Notes: a model not told the origin generated them from the sequence alone. A DNA stretch of 64,000 bases from Brachymonas sp049977365 (GCF_049977365.1 NZ_JBNGEN010000002.1:124001-188000), one strand, 5' to 3'; shown: positions 43,777 through 53,166, numbered from the stretch's first letter. Translations and numbers: made by a program.

Positions 43777-44583
43777 TCAGTAGGCCACGGGCAGGGGCGT
43801 CATGGAACGCCAGACATACCAGGTGGCCACGCTGCAGTAGGGAGCCCAGGCATCGGCCACTTCGCGCATCTCGTTGCGGGTGACGGGCTCGCCCGAAAAA
43901 TAATTGTGGCTGATGCCCTTCACAAGACCCGCATCGTCGAGCGGAAGCACGTTGGGCCGCATCAGGTGGAACATGAGAAACATCTCTGCGGTCCAGCGAC
44001 CGATGCCCCGGACGCTGGTGAGCTCGGCAATGATGGCCTCGTCGCCCATGTCCTGCCACGCCGCACGGTGCAGGCGCTCTTCCGAGAAGTGCTGTGCCAG
44101 GTCCAGCAAATAGTCTGCCTTGCGGGCACTGAGGCCGGCCTGCCGCAGCTGGTCCACGGACAGGCGCTGCACGGCGGTGGCGGACACCTCCTCGACCAGC
44201 CCCACGAAACGGTTCCACACCGACTGGGCGGCCTTGAGGGAAATCTGCTGCCCGACGATGCTGCGTGCGAGCGTCACAAAGGCATCGCCTCGCGATTCGA
44301 GACATACGCTTCCATGCTGCGGAATGAGCCGCCGCATGACGCGATCGTGCTGCATCAGATGGGCACAGGCCTCGCGCCAGTGGGATGGCGCATGGGCCGG
44401 AAATTCCGGTACACAGGAATCTTCGGCTGCAGGCTCCTCGGCCGCAAGCGCCCCTGGGGCATCCACGGTCTGCACGGGTCGAGGTGCCAGCGAGGCAGAC
44501 ATGGCAGCGGCCACCGCCACGCGGCGTCCCCGCCGCAGCATCGGCACCGGGGCCAGTTCGGGATCGGAACAGACCGCACTCAT
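43777..44583 (-). CDS. DNA-3-methyladenine glycosylase (HhH-GPD family)
   Basis: A base-excision glycosylase of the AlkA-like type, 268 residues. The helix-hairpin-helix is LTSVRGIGRWTAEMF and the catalytic Asp lies in LPLDDAGLVKG. The first 70 or so residues are low in conservation. Start ATG at 44583 overlaps the cysS stop by four bases (ATGA), so the two are translationally coupled. Confidence 0.9.
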   Translation of the reverse strand: MSAVCSDPELAPVPMLRRGRRVAVAAAMSASLAPRPVQTVDAPGALAAEEPAAEDSCVPEFPAHAPSHWREACAHLMQHDRVMRRLIPQHGSVCLESRGDAFVTLARSIVGQQISLKAAQSVWNRFVGLVEEVSATAVQRLSVDQLRQAGLSARKADYLLDLAQHFSEERLHRAAWQDMGDEAIIAELTSVRGIGRWTAEMFLMFHLMRPNVLPLDDAGLVKGISHNYFSGEPVTRNEMREVADAWAPYCSVATWYVWRSMTPLPVAY

Positions 44584-45959
44584 TGCGCCATCTCCCAGGT
44601 GGTACCGGTGGGCGAATCCTTCAGGACAATGCCCTGCTGCAGGAGTTGATCGCGGATGCGGTCGGCCTCGGCCCAGTTGCGGGAGGCCTTGGCCTGCGCC
44701 CGTGCAGCAATGTGCGCCTCGATGGCCGATGCATCGAGCTGCGCCCCGGTCTGCAGAAAATGCTGTGGCTCGTCCTGCAGCAGGCCGATGCATCCTCCAA
44801 GCGCCTTGAGCAGCCCGGCGCGTTCGGGCGCATGGGTGCGGTTGACCTCCGAGGCCAGATCGAAGAGCACGGCCACGGCTTCGGGAGTGCCGAAATCATC
44901 ATCCATCGCCGCCCTGAAACGGGCCGCGTGGGCATCGTTCCAGTCGATGGAGGCTGGCACCTGGGCCTCCACCTGCGTCAGGGCCGTGTAGAGCCGCTTG
45001 AGCGAGGCACGCGCATCGTCAAGGTGGGCGTTGCTGTAGTTGAGCGGGCTGCGATAGTGGGCACGCAGAATGAAGAAGCGCACGGTCTCGGCGTCATAGT
45101 CCCGGAGCACATCGCGAATGGTGAAGAAGTTGCCCAGACTCTTGGACATCTTTTCGTTGTCCACGCGCACGAACCCGTTGTGCATCCAGACGTTGACGAA
45201 GGGCTGTCCAGTCGCCCCCTCGCTCTGCGCGATCTCGTTCTCGTGATGGGGAAACTGCAGGTCTGCCCCTCCGCCATGGATGTCGAAATGGGCTCCGAGC
45301 AGCTTGCAGCTCATGGCCGAGCATTCGATATGCCAGCCCGGACGCCCATCGCCGTAGGCACTCGGCCATTTGGCATCGTCAGGCTCGGTCGCCTTGGCGG
45401 ATTTCCAGAGCACGAAGTCGAGCGGATCTTCCTTGCCATCGGCCACCGCCACGCGCTCTCCGGCGCGCAGTTCGTCCAGCGTCTTGCCCGAGAGCTTGCC
45501 GTACCCCGGAAACTTGCGCACCGCATAGTTCACATCGCCGTTGTCGCCCTGATAGGCCAGACCGCGGTGCTGGAGCGTGCCGATCATGGAGAGCATCTCG
45601 GACACATACTCGGTGGCACGGGGCTCGTGCGTAGGCCGCTCGATGCCCAGGGCATCCGCATCCTCGTGAAGGGCATCGATCATGCGATCGGTCAGGTGGC
45701 GGATGGTTTCGCCGTTTTCCACGGCACGCCGGATGATCTTGTCGTCGATGTCCGTGATGTTGCGCACATAGGTGACGCGATAGCCACTGACCTTGAGCCA
45801 GCGCTGCACCACATCGAACGCCACCATGGCCCGCGCATGCCCCAGATGGCAGAGATCGTAGACCGTCATGCCACACACATACATGCGGACATGTCCCGGC
45901 TCGATGGGGGTGAACGGTTGAACGCTGCGTGTCAGCGTGTTGTAGATTTGCAAAGACAT
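44580..45959 (-). CDS. cysS: Cysteinyl-tRNA synthetase
   Basis: Class I synthetase, 459 residues. HIGH motif is DLCHLGHARAMVAFD, with Cys in MYVCGMTVYD and the later zinc ligands in WHIECSAMS and FPHHENEIAQSE. KMSKS is in NEKMSKSLGNFF. The start at 45959 (MSLQIYNTLTR) follows family practice. It heads the minus-strand run cysS-glycosylase-accA-tilS-lysC. Confidence 0.98.
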   Translation of the reverse strand: MSLQIYNTLTRSVQPFTPIEPGHVRMYVCGMTVYDLCHLGHARAMVAFDVVQRWLKVSGYRVTYVRNITDIDDKIIRRAVENGETIRHLTDRMIDALHEDADALGIERPTHEPRATEYVSEMLSMIGTLQHRGLAYQGDNGDVNYAVRKFPGYGKLSGKTLDELRAGERVAVADGKEDPLDFVLWKSAKATEPDDAKWPSAYGDGRPGWHIECSAMSCKLLGAHFDIHGGGADLQFPHHENEIAQSEGATGQPFVNVWMHNGFVRVDNEKMSKSLGNFFTIRDVLRDYDAETVRFFILRAHYRSPLNYSNAHLDDARASLKRLYTALTQVEAQVPASIDWNDAHAARFRAAMDDDFGTPEAVAVLFDLASEVNRTHAPERAGLLKALGGCIGLLQDEPQHFLQTGAQLDASAIEAHIAARAQAKASRNWAEADRIRDQLLQQGIVLKDSPTGTTWEMAQ

Positions 45960-46293
45960 TGTTTCTATCTGTTTCCAGCCTGTTACACATGACTCTGCAT
46001 GTGATTGGAAGCTTCTTTCCCCGCAGGGAAGGCATCGCGCCGCCCCGAATGCCAGACATGGGGCCAGCGCGGCAAAACCCGAAATGGTACCCCAACTGGC
46101 CGAAATGCCCCACCCCCACCACACGCACTGTCCTGGCCTGCCCCCTGGTGCATGGGCCCGTCATCGAAATGACGGGACTCCCATGCATGGCCTCTGACGG
46201 CCTGCTCCTGGCTGCCTGCACGCATGGGGGCTGGGAGCTGCAATAATGGCCCGACTCCCTCCCGATTGCAATCTCTTACTTTCCGTGTCGCGC
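45960..46293. other. Intergenic region between divergent cysS and TPR gene
   Basis: 334 bp that must hold both promoters. I see no recognisable RNA, repeat or small gene; the short frames present have no family resemblance. Confidence 0.6.
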
Positions 46294-46851
46294 ATGTCAG
46301 GCCTTCTGCATTTTTCCCGTTTCACCTCCCGCCTTCCCAGTGCCCTGATTGCAGGCGTGCTGTTCGGAACGAGCCTGATGTCCCTGCCGGCCCATGCCCA
46401 GACGCCCGCCCCGAAACTGGTGGGCGATGCCTACCGAAACGTCGAGCGACTCATGGCCACGCACGCCTACGCCCAGGCCCTGACAGCGGCCGACAGCTAT
46501 CTGGCGCAGCATGCCACCGACCCGCAGATGCGCCTGCTCAAGAGCCGCATCCTCACCGTCACGGGCAAGACAGCCGAGGCCAAGGCCCTGCTTCAGGGGC
46601 TGGTGCAGGATTACCCGGAAATTCCGGAGCCCTACAACAACCTGGCCGCCCTGTATGCCGCCGAAGGCGATCTGGGCATGGCACGCGAAGCGCTGGAAAC
46701 GGCCGTGCGCCTGCACCCCCGCTACGCCATCGCCCTGGAAAATCTCGGCGACCTGTATCGCCGCATGGCACTCGATGCCTACGAACGCGCCCGCGCAGCC
46801 GGCATCTCCGCCCCCACGCTGGCGGCCAAGATCCGCGCAGTCGCTCCCTGA
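46294..46851 (+). CDS. Periplasmic TPR-repeat protein
   Basis: A 185-residue protein with a Sec signal peptide (cleavage near LPAHAQ, about residue 35), followed by three tetratricopeptide-like repeats (about 50-160; for example PEPYNNLAALYAAEGDLGMA). The start is placed at ATG 46294 because the signal peptide begins there; an in-frame ATG at 46246 would put 16 more residues before it. First of four same-strand genes with two cyclophilins and lpxH. Role unknown; TPRs bind partner proteins. Confidence 0.85.
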   Translation: MSGLLHFSRFTSRLPSALIAGVLFGTSLMSLPAHAQTPAPKLVGDAYRNVERLMATHAYAQALTAADSYLAQHATDPQMRLLKSRILTVTGKTAEAKALLQGLVQDYPEIPEPYNNLAALYAAEGDLGMAREALETAVRLHPRYAIALENLGDLYRRMALDAYERARAAGISAPTLAAKIRAVAP

Positions 46852-47070
46852 CTGGCACGTCCCCGAGTCCGGTTTTCCGGTTTCCATGCCAGCTCTTCTG
46901 CGGCATGGCCCGTGGTTTCAGTGGCTTTTTGACGGAGCGCCAATCCACCCTACCCACGGGGGCTTCAGGCCGTGCTCTGTCGCCGGGTGGCGTTACCGTT
47001 CCACACAGGCCGGCGTCCGGAGGCTCACATAATGAGGCAATTAACTGTCTTGAGCCAGAAAGGAGCCTGC

Positions 47071-47793
47071 ATGCATTCCCGTCGCCAACTTCTTCGCCAC
47101 GGGGTTCTCCCGGCCGTGAGTGCCCTGGCCGCTGCGTTCATGTTCGGTGGGTCGGCCGAGGCTGCAACGCGGAATGTACCCACCCGCAGCCATGCCCCCA
47201 ACCCGGAAGTGCGCTTCGCAACCAGCATGGGGGACTTCGTGGTCGAGCTCTATCCTGACAAGGCTCCCCGCACGGTGGAAAATTTCCTGCGCTACGTGCA
47301 CGAGAAGCACTACGACGGCACCGTGTTCCATCGCGTGATCGACAATTTCATGGTGCAGGGAGGTGGCTACGACACCCGCCTCAACGAAAAGCCCACCCAT
47401 CCCCCCATTGCCCATGAAGGCCGACAGGCCTACACCGGAGGACTGCGCAACACCACCGGCACCCTGGCCATGGCACGCACCAGCGACCCCAATTCAGCAG
47501 CTGCACAATTCTTCATCAACGTGAAGGACAACGCCTTTCTGGATCCCGTGCTCATTCCCCCCGGTGATCCGGTGCCCCGCTTCGAATACCAGGGACGTGT
47601 CTACACCAACGTGCCGCGCGCCAGCCTGATGCATGCTCCGCAGCTCTATGGCTATACGGTGTTTGGCCGTGTGATCGGTGGCATGAACGTCATCAACCGC
47701 ATCAAGGCCGTTCCCACCGGCGCGGCGGGGCCCTTCCGCAGCGATGTGCCGCTCAAGCCCGTCGTGATCCATTCCGCAGTCCAGATAAAATGA
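47071..47793 (+). CDS. Peptidyl-prolyl cis-trans isomerase, exported cyclophilin
   Basis: A 240-residue cyclophilin with an N-terminal export signal containing SRRQLL before the hydrophobic stretch, which fits a Tat-type signal better than a Sec one. The cyclophilin core has FHRVIDNFMVQGGGYD, TGTLAMARTSDPNSAAAQFFIN and YGYTVFGRVIGGMNVI. AGAAAGGAGCC precedes the ATG at 47071. It is likely periplasmic (PpiA-like), paired with the cytoplasmic form downstream. Confidence 0.92.
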   Translation: MHSRRQLLRHGVLPAVSALAAAFMFGGSAEAATRNVPTRSHAPNPEVRFATSMGDFVVELYPDKAPRTVENFLRYVHEKHYDGTVFHRVIDNFMVQGGGYDTRLNEKPTHPPIAHEGRQAYTGGLRNTTGTLAMARTSDPNSAAAQFFINVKDNAFLDPVLIPPGDPVPRFEYQGRVYTNVPRASLMHAPQLYGYTVFGRVIGGMNVINRIKAVPTGAAGPFRSDVPLKPVVIHSAVQIK

Positions 47794-47935
47794 CCGGCGG
47801 ATTCATTCTCATCCGGGCCCTCCGGATGTCTGGGCCCGGAGGCTGCGGTACTCTCCGTACACAACCACCCCTGCAGAGACATGCATGTCTCTTGCCTCTG
47901 GCATCTCCCTCATTTCCCTTTGCGCTGAAAACTCC

Positions 47936-48439
47936 ATGACCACCACCCAAGTCGAACTCCAAACCAATCTCGGTTCCATCACTCTGGAACTCGATGCCGA
48001 CAAAGCCCCTCTTTCTGTCGCCAACTTCGTCGAGTACGTAAAGAAAGGCCAGTACGACGGCACCGTGTTCCACCGTGTCATCCCGGGCTTCATGATTCAG
48101 GGCGGCGGATTCGCTCCCGGCATGCAGCAAAAGCCCACGGGAGCCGAAATCCAGAACGAAGCCAACAACGGCCTGAAAAACGACAAGTACACCATTGCCA
48201 TGGCCCGCACCTCGGCTCCGCACTCGGCCACGGCGCAGTTCTTCATCAACGTGGCCAAGAACGATTTCCTGAACCACACCTCTCCCACCGCACAGGGCTG
48301 GGGCTATGCCGTGTTCGGCAAGGTCATCAAGGGAACCGACGTGGTGGACAAGATCGCTGGCGTGAGCACCGGTCGTCGCGGCTTCCATGATGATGTGCCC
48401 AAGGAAGACGTGGTGATCGAGAAGGCTGTGCTGCTGTAA
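47936..48439 (+). CDS. ppiB: Peptidyl-prolyl cis-trans isomerase B (cyclophilin)
   Basis: A 167-residue cytoplasmic cyclophilin without signal peptide. It has FHRVIPGFMIQGGGF, ARTSAPHSATAQFFINV and GYAVFGKVIKGTDVVDKI. The ATG at 47936 is chosen; longer frame upstream is not family-like. A terminator follows at 48462-48497. Confidence 0.96.
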   Translation: MTTTQVELQTNLGSITLELDADKAPLSVANFVEYVKKGQYDGTVFHRVIPGFMIQGGGFAPGMQQKPTGAEIQNEANNGLKNDKYTIAMARTSAPHSATAQFFINVAKNDFLNHTSPTAQGWGYAVFGKVIKGTDVVDKIAGVSTGRRGFHDDVPKEDVVIEKAVLL

Positions 48440-48461
48440 ACAGCCCTCCGCTCTCCCATCC

Positions 48462-48497
48462 AGCCATGCCGCTTGCCTGCGCGTCATGGCTTTTTTG
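48462..48497 (+). terminator. Rho-independent terminator after ppiB
   Basis: AGCCATG/CATGGCT stem with a 16-base loop and six T. It rules out in-frame lpxH starts near 48486. Confidence 0.7.
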
Positions 48498-48563
48498 TTG
48501 TGCATTCCGCCAGCGCATGTCGCCGCTGTCCCCATGCACAGGACTCCTCCCCGGATCGCTCCC

Positions 48564-49382
48564 ATGGCTCCTCTCGACCTGATCTCCGCTCCTGCCACCT
48601 GGAATACAGTGGACTTCGTCTCCGACCTGCATCTGCAGCAGGAAGACGCCACGGCACTGGCCTTTCGCCGCTACCTGACAGAAAGCCCCGCCGATGCGAT
48701 CTTTCTGCTCGGCGACATCTTCGAGATGTGGGTGGGAGACGACGTGCTCGGCACTCCCGACCACCGGTTCGAGACGGACATGGCCGCCTGCCTGCGCGCA
48801 CGCACAGGGCGTTCTCCGGTGTACTTCATGCCCGGCAACCGCGATTTCCTGGTGGGTACGGCCTTCTGCGAGGCAGCGGGCGTCCAGATGCTGGCAGACC
48901 CCTGTGTGCTCGACACCTATCCCCAGTCCCCCCATCCGGCCACGCGCATTCTCCTGAGCCATGGCGATGCGCTGTGCATCGACGACCGGGAATACATGCA
49001 GTTCCGCACCCAGGTGCGCAGCCCCGCATGGCAAGCCGGCATTCTGGCCCGGCCACTGGCCGAACGCGTGGCTCTGGGCCGACAGCTCCGCGAGCAGAGC
49101 GCGTCCCGCAAGAATGCACTGGGAGTGGAAGGCTATGCCGATGTCGACCACCCACTGGCCCTGGAGTGGCTGGCACACCATGATTGCGCCACCCTGCTGC
49201 ACGGGCACACGCACAAACCAGGCCAGCACCAGATGCAGGAAGGAGCTCGTCAGGGCTTGCGGCTGGTGCTCTCCGACTGGGATCTGACAGATACGGCACG
49301 GCCGCGTGGCGATATTCTGCGCTGTCACCTCTCGCCCACCCATGCTCCGACATGGGACCGTGTGGCGGCCCTGCATGCCTGA
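48564..49382 (+). CDS. lpxH: UDP-2,3-diacylglucosamine diphosphatase
   Basis: Lipid A pathway hydrolase producing lipid X, 272 residues from ATG 48564 (an ATG at 48534 is also possible). Metal-binding metallophosphoesterase motifs are in order: FVSDLHL, LLGDIFEMWVGDD, MPGNRDFLVG, LLSHGDALC and LLHGHTHKP. Last gene of the TPR-PPIase-ppiB-lpxH series, ending at a shared terminator. Confidence 0.94.
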   Translation: MAPLDLISAPATWNTVDFVSDLHLQQEDATALAFRRYLTESPADAIFLLGDIFEMWVGDDVLGTPDHRFETDMAACLRARTGRSPVYFMPGNRDFLVGTAFCEAAGVQMLADPCVLDTYPQSPHPATRILLSHGDALCIDDREYMQFRTQVRSPAWQAGILARPLAERVALGRQLREQSASRKNALGVEGYADVDHPLALEWLAHHDCATLLHGHTHKPGQHQMQEGARQGLRLVLSDWDLTDTARPRGDILRCHLSPTHAPTWDRVAALHA

Positions 49383-49472
49383 ATCAGTTCTCGTCGACAT
49401 GCTCTCTCTCCTGGCAGCACGCAGGAGACATCGAGCCCACCGGCGGCCTGTCAGGATATGAACGACATCATG

Positions 49473-49502
49473 AAAAAAGCCACCTGAAACAGGTGGCTTT
49501 TT
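49473..49502. terminator. Bidirectional terminator between lpxH and the lipoprotein gene
   Basis: A 13-bp perfect stem, AAAAAGCCACCTG/CAGGTGGCTTTTT, three-base loop, between two convergent genes. Confidence 0.92.
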
Positions 49503-49549
49503 GTGCTTGCGAAGCAGAAGCGCGGGGCTTCTGCCTGCTGCGCGAGTGC

Positions 49550-49792
49550 TTACTTGGAAGCAGCGTCGGAAGCAGCGGAAGCAGCGGTGTCAGCAGCGGA
49601 AGCAGCGTCAGAAGCGGCAGCAGCAGCAGCGGAAGCGCCGGTGTCAGCAGCGGAAGCAGCGGAAGCGGACATGTCAGCAGCGGAAGCAGCAGCGGAGGCA
49701 GCGGAAGCAGCGTTGGCAGCGTCATCCTTCTTGCCGCAAGCAACCAGAGCAGCAGCAGCGATCACGGAAGCCAGAACGAGAGACTTTTTCAT
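49550..49792 (-). CDS. Small Ala/Ser/Asp-rich lipoprotein
   Basis: An 80-residue protein: signal MKKSLVLASVIAAAALVAC with lipobox Cys19, then GKKDDAAN, and about 55 residues made almost only of Ala, Ser and Asp in a repeating AASAAD pattern. The coding DNA is correspondingly repetitive (GCA/GCG/AGC triplets). It has an AGGA site 10 bp before ATG 49792 and its own terminator. No known function; similar low-complexity lipoproteins occur in Burkholderiales, as far as I recall. Confidence 0.8.
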   Translation of the reverse strand: MKKSLVLASVIAAAALVACGKKDDAANAASAASAAASAADMSASAASAADTGASAAAAAASDAASAADTAASAASDAASK

Positions 49793-49816
49793 TTTCAAAA
49801 TTCCTAACAGGTGGAG

Positions 49817-49842
49817 AAAAACAATTTCCGGAAACTGTTTTT
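49817..49842. promoter_or_regulatory. Palindrome in the leader of the small lipoprotein gene
   Basis: An almost perfect 26-bp palindrome without loop (AAACAATTTCC next to GGAAACTGTTT plus extra A:T pairs), one mismatch, 25 bp before the start codon. A TACAAT box about 55-60 bp further upstream on the minus strand suggests it is inside the transcript leader. Confidence 0.5.
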
Positions 49843-50012
49843 TGCATTGAGCCAAAAACAAGAAGGAAAGGACTCGAGCTCTTTCCTTCGCTGCCTATTG
49901 TAGGGACAAACCAGCAAAAGCTGACGAAAGCTGACAATGCCCCCGCCTTTTTCTCGGAAATTTACAGCGTAGTGTCAGGAAACTGTTGCCATTTGGGAAC
50001 GCCCATCCTGTC

Positions 50013-51149
50013 TCAGGCGGCGTCCATGGGCTCCAGCCAGCCTTCCTCGATCCAGGCATGCAGCAGCTCGCGGGCTCCCTTGCTGGCCCGGCGTACCTGC
50101 ACAGCCGGCAAGCTGCGGGCATCGGCCAGGACGCGCATGAGCTCGGCATCGACACCGGCGGCTCGGTAGCTCTCGCCATTGAGATAGACATGGCTCGCGT
50201 CATAGAGCATGCGGGACCTGCGGTGCAGCCGCACGGCACCCAGAATCTCCGGCAGCGTCTCGGGCGCATCGAACCAGACATTGGCCTTGGGCTCCGTGAG
50301 GTATTCGCCCAGGGCGCAGGCCAAGCTGCCCTCATCCTGCAGGGCAGCATGGACTGCCTGCTGCGCAAAGGCTGCGAGCGCGGCCGGAATGGCGGCTGGC
50401 GATTCGACGGCGGGCTGGGAGGCGTCGCGATAGAGTCTTTCACCGAGCGACTCGGCCGCCCCATCGGCCATGCGCAGAAGCATTTCACGGGCGAGATCGC
50501 CCTTCTGCGGCACCCGGAAGCCGATCGAGTAGGTCATGCAGTCGTTGCCCATGGCCACGCCGTCATGCGCCCATCCGGGCGGCAGGTACAGCAGGTCGCC
50601 CGGCTCCATGAGGTATTCCTCCTCGGGCTGGAAATCGGCCAGAATGCGCACCGGAAGCCCAGGCACAAGCGTGCGGTCCTTCTGCCGACCGATGCGCCAG
50701 CGCCGGGTGCCGTGGGCCTGCAGAAGAAAGACGTCATAGCTGTCGAAATGCGGCCCCACGCCTCCGCCATCGGTGGCATAGCTGATCATGACATCGTCGA
50801 GCCGCGCATCGGGAATGAAACGGAACTGCTCCATGAGCTCTCGCACCGCATCGTCATGCAGGTCGACTCCCTGCACCAGCAGCGTCCACTGGGATTGCTT
50901 GAAGGGAGGAATGCGCGATCGCGAAAAAGGCCCTCTTGCAAAGGTCCAGCCCTTGGCGGTGCCGGAGGTGATGAGCCGTGATTCCACCTCGTCGCGCGCA
51001 GCCAGCGCCACGAGGGCACTGCGGCTGAGCAGCGGGCCGAAGCCAGGAATGGCCTGCCGCACGACCAGGGGAGCACGCTGCCAGTGGCGGCGCATGAATT
51101 GCCGGGGACTCAGATACCCCAGCAGTGGCAACGGATAATCGATGTTCAT
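50013..51149 (-). CDS. roxA: Ribosomal oxygenase RoxA (L16 arginine hydroxylase)
   Basis: A JmjC-type 2-oxoglutarate/Fe(II) oxygenase of the YcfD/RoxA family that hydroxylates an Arg of ribosomal protein L16; 378 residues. The iron ligands are in PHFDSYDVFLLQ (His, Asp) and GWAHDGVA (His). The helical dimerisation and winged-helix parts follow. Start at 51149 is set by the family N-terminus. Its start codon is 14 bp from that of the divergent FKBP gene. Confidence 0.93.
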   Translation of the reverse strand: MNIDYPLPLLGYLSPRQFMRRHWQRAPLVVRQAIPGFGPLLSRSALVALAARDEVESRLITSGTAKGWTFARGPFSRSRIPPFKQSQWTLLVQGVDLHDDAVRELMEQFRFIPDARLDDVMISYATDGGGVGPHFDSYDVFLLQAHGTRRWRIGRQKDRTLVPGLPVRILADFQPEEEYLMEPGDLLYLPPGWAHDGVAMGNDCMTYSIGFRVPQKGDLAREMLLRMADGAAESLGERLYRDASQPAVESPAAIPAALAAFAQQAVHAALQDEGSLACALGEYLTEPKANVWFDAPETLPEILGAVRLHRRSRMLYDASHVYLNGESYRAAGVDAELMRVLADARSLPAVQVRRASKGARELLHAWIEEGWLEPMDAA

Positions 51150-51163
51150 GGGAGAATTGTGCA

Positions 51164-51718
51164 ATGGAAAATGCACAGGAAAAGGCACTGGTGACAGACC
51201 AGACCGTGGTGGCTCTGACATGGGTCATGAAAGACATGCTGGGCGAGGTGCTCGACGAGCTGACCGAGCCGGTGGAGTTTCTGGTGGGGGGAGACGATCT
51301 GCTGGATGCGATCGACAAGGCCCTCATCGGCCGCCGGGTGGGCGAGTCGTTTTCGCTGCATCTGGAGCCCGAGCAGGCCTTTGGAGACTATGACGAGGAC
51401 AAGGTGTTCCTGGAAGAGCGCCGCAATTTCCCCGCCGAAACCGAGGAAGGCATGGTGTTCGATGGCCATGCACTGCCTGCAGGCTGCAGCAGTGCGCTGC
51501 CTCCGGATGAGCTCTACATCGTGACGGATCTGTACCCCGAGCATGTGGTGCTCGACGGCAACCATCCACTGGCCGGCATTGGACTCGATCTGCGCCTGAA
51601 GGTGCACGGTGTCCGGGAGGCCACACCCGATGAGATCGGTTCCGGCACTGCAGGCACAGGCTTCTTCCGCATCGAGCCGGGCACGCATCTCCTGCCGGGC
51701 AACGACACGGTGCACTGA
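51164..51718 (+). CDS. FKBP-type peptidyl-prolyl isomerase, SlyD-like
   Basis: A 184-residue SlyD-type isomerase/chaperone: FKBP strands with the LDELTEPVEFLVGGDDLLDAID segment, then the inserted chaperone flap around residues 75-130 with GDYDEDKVFLEERRNFP, and the closing LRLKVHGVREAT. The C-terminal metal-binding His/Cys tail of E. coli SlyD is missing. Start ATG 51164 is family-like; the promoter must lie within roxA. Terminator at 51771-51804. Confidence 0.9.
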   Translation: MENAQEKALVTDQTVVALTWVMKDMLGEVLDELTEPVEFLVGGDDLLDAIDKALIGRRVGESFSLHLEPEQAFGDYDEDKVFLEERRNFPAETEEGMVFDGHALPAGCSSALPPDELYIVTDLYPEHVVLDGNHPLAGIGLDLRLKVHGVREATPDEIGSGTAGTGFFRIEPGTHLLPGNDTVH

Positions 51719-51770
51719 TCCACACCGGGTCGATCGACCTGGTCTTTCTTCTTTCCCATACCGCAAACAC

Positions 51771-51804
51771 AAAAGGGGCTCCGCATGCACGGAGCCCCTT
51801 TTTT
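51771..51804. terminator. Bidirectional terminator between slyD-like gene and argJ
   Basis: A 13-bp stem, AAAAGGGGCTCCG/CGGAGCCCCTTTT, seven-base loop, extra T on the right. Serves convergent genes. Confidence 0.93.
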
Positions 51805-51839
51805 GCGAGGAAGATTTCTGCGGAAGGCTGACGCGGCGA

Positions 51840-53072
51840 TCAGGAACGGTAGTCGGCGTTGATGGTCACGTACTCGTGGCTGAGATCGCAGGTCCAGATG
51901 GTGTCGCATGCATCGCCGCGACCAAGCTGTACGCGCACGAGGATCTCGGGCTTGCGCATGACGCGCTGGCCATCCTCCTCGCGGTAGGCCGGGTTGCGCC
52001 CTCCTCCTGCAACCACATGCACCTCGTCGAGATAGAGCTCGATGAGGGTCTGGTCCAGGTCGGCAATGCCGGCATACCCCACGGCAGCCAGGATACGGCC
52101 CAGGTTGGGGTCGCTGGCGAAGAAGGCGGTCTTGACGAGGGGCGAGTGGGCAATGGCATAGGCTACCTGCCGGCATTCGGCTGCGGTACGTCCCCCTTCG
52201 ACAGTGAGAGTGATGAACTTGGTGGCGCCTTCGCCATCGCGCACGATGGCCTGTGCCAGGTGCAGGGCGACCTGCCGCATGGCAGCGCGCAGGGCCTGAC
52301 CTTCCGGGCTATCGAGATCGGTGATTTCGGAGTGTTCCGCCCGGTTGGTGGCAATGACGACGAAGGAATCGTTGGTGGAGGTGTCGCCGTCGATCGTGAC
52401 GCGGTTGAACGATCCTTCGGCGAGCTCGCGGGCCAGGGTCTGCATGAGGGACGGGCTCACGCGGGCATCCGTGGCCAGGAACCCGAGCATGGTGGCCATA
52501 TTGGGCCGGATCATGCCTGCCCCCTTGCTCATGCCGGTCACCGTGACCTGGGCACCGCCGACGGTGGCCTGCACGCTGAAGGCCTTGGGCACCGTGTCGG
52601 TGGTCATGATGGCCTCGGCGGCTTCGGCCCAGCCGTCCGCCCGGGCCCGGGCCGTGGCGGCCGGCAGACCTGCCACGATGCGATCGACCGGCAGCGGCTC
52701 CATGATGACACCGGTCGAGAAAGGCAGCACCTGTTCGGCCTGCACGCCCAGGGTTGCGGCCATGGCGGCGCAGGTCTGGAGGGCGGCATCGAGTCCCGGC
52801 TGGCCCGTGCCGGCATTGGCATTGCCCGTGTTGATGACCAGGGCACGGATGTCCGGGTGCCCGGCCGACAGATGGGTTCGGCAGACCTGCACCGGAGCGG
52901 CACAGTAGCGGTTCTGCGTGAAGACTCCCCCGATGCTGGCACCTTCATCGAGCAGGATGACGGTCAGGTCGCGGCGTCCGGCCTTGCGCACCCCGGCTTC
53001 GGTCACACCGAGTCGCAGGCCTCGCACGGCATGCAGGGCCTCGGGTGGGGTGGCTTGCAGATTGACGGACAT
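51840..53072 (-). CDS. argJ: Glutamate N-acetyltransferase / ornithine acetyltransferase
   Basis: Bifunctional arginine-pathway enzyme recycling the acetyl group between ornithine and glutamate; 410 residues. It is made as a proprotein that cleaves itself before the Thr of RPNMATMLGF, preceded by KGAGMI. The C-terminal DPNLGRILAAVGYA and the final NADYRS end are typical. Start at 53072. Lies downstream of secA on the minus strand with a 94-bp gap. Confidence 0.97.
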   Translation of the reverse strand: MSVNLQATPPEALHAVRGLRLGVTEAGVRKAGRRDLTVILLDEGASIGGVFTQNRYCAAPVQVCRTHLSAGHPDIRALVINTGNANAGTGQPGLDAALQTCAAMAATLGVQAEQVLPFSTGVIMEPLPVDRIVAGLPAATARARADGWAEAAEAIMTTDTVPKAFSVQATVGGAQVTVTGMSKGAGMIRPNMATMLGFLATDARVSPSLMQTLARELAEGSFNRVTIDGDTSTNDSFVVIATNRAEHSEITDLDSPEGQALRAAMRQVALHLAQAIVRDGEGATKFITLTVEGGRTAAECRQVAYAIAHSPLVKTAFFASDPNLGRILAAVGYAGIADLDQTLIELYLDEVHVVAGGGRNPAYREEDGQRVMRKPEILVRVQLGRGDACDTIWTCDLSHEYVTINADYRS

Positions 53073-53166
53073 GGCATGACTCCTGGAAGAATGAAGTTCC
53101 GAAAGGGGGGGTGAAAAACGGGATGGAAAAAGACGGGCACGGGCCCGTCTGGAAGAGATGCGCGGC

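Noticed and set aside
49550..49760. Repetitive triplets considered as a CRISPR or satellite array
   Set aside because: No regular repeat-spacer structure; the repetition is explained by Ala/Ser/Asp codons of the lipoprotein.
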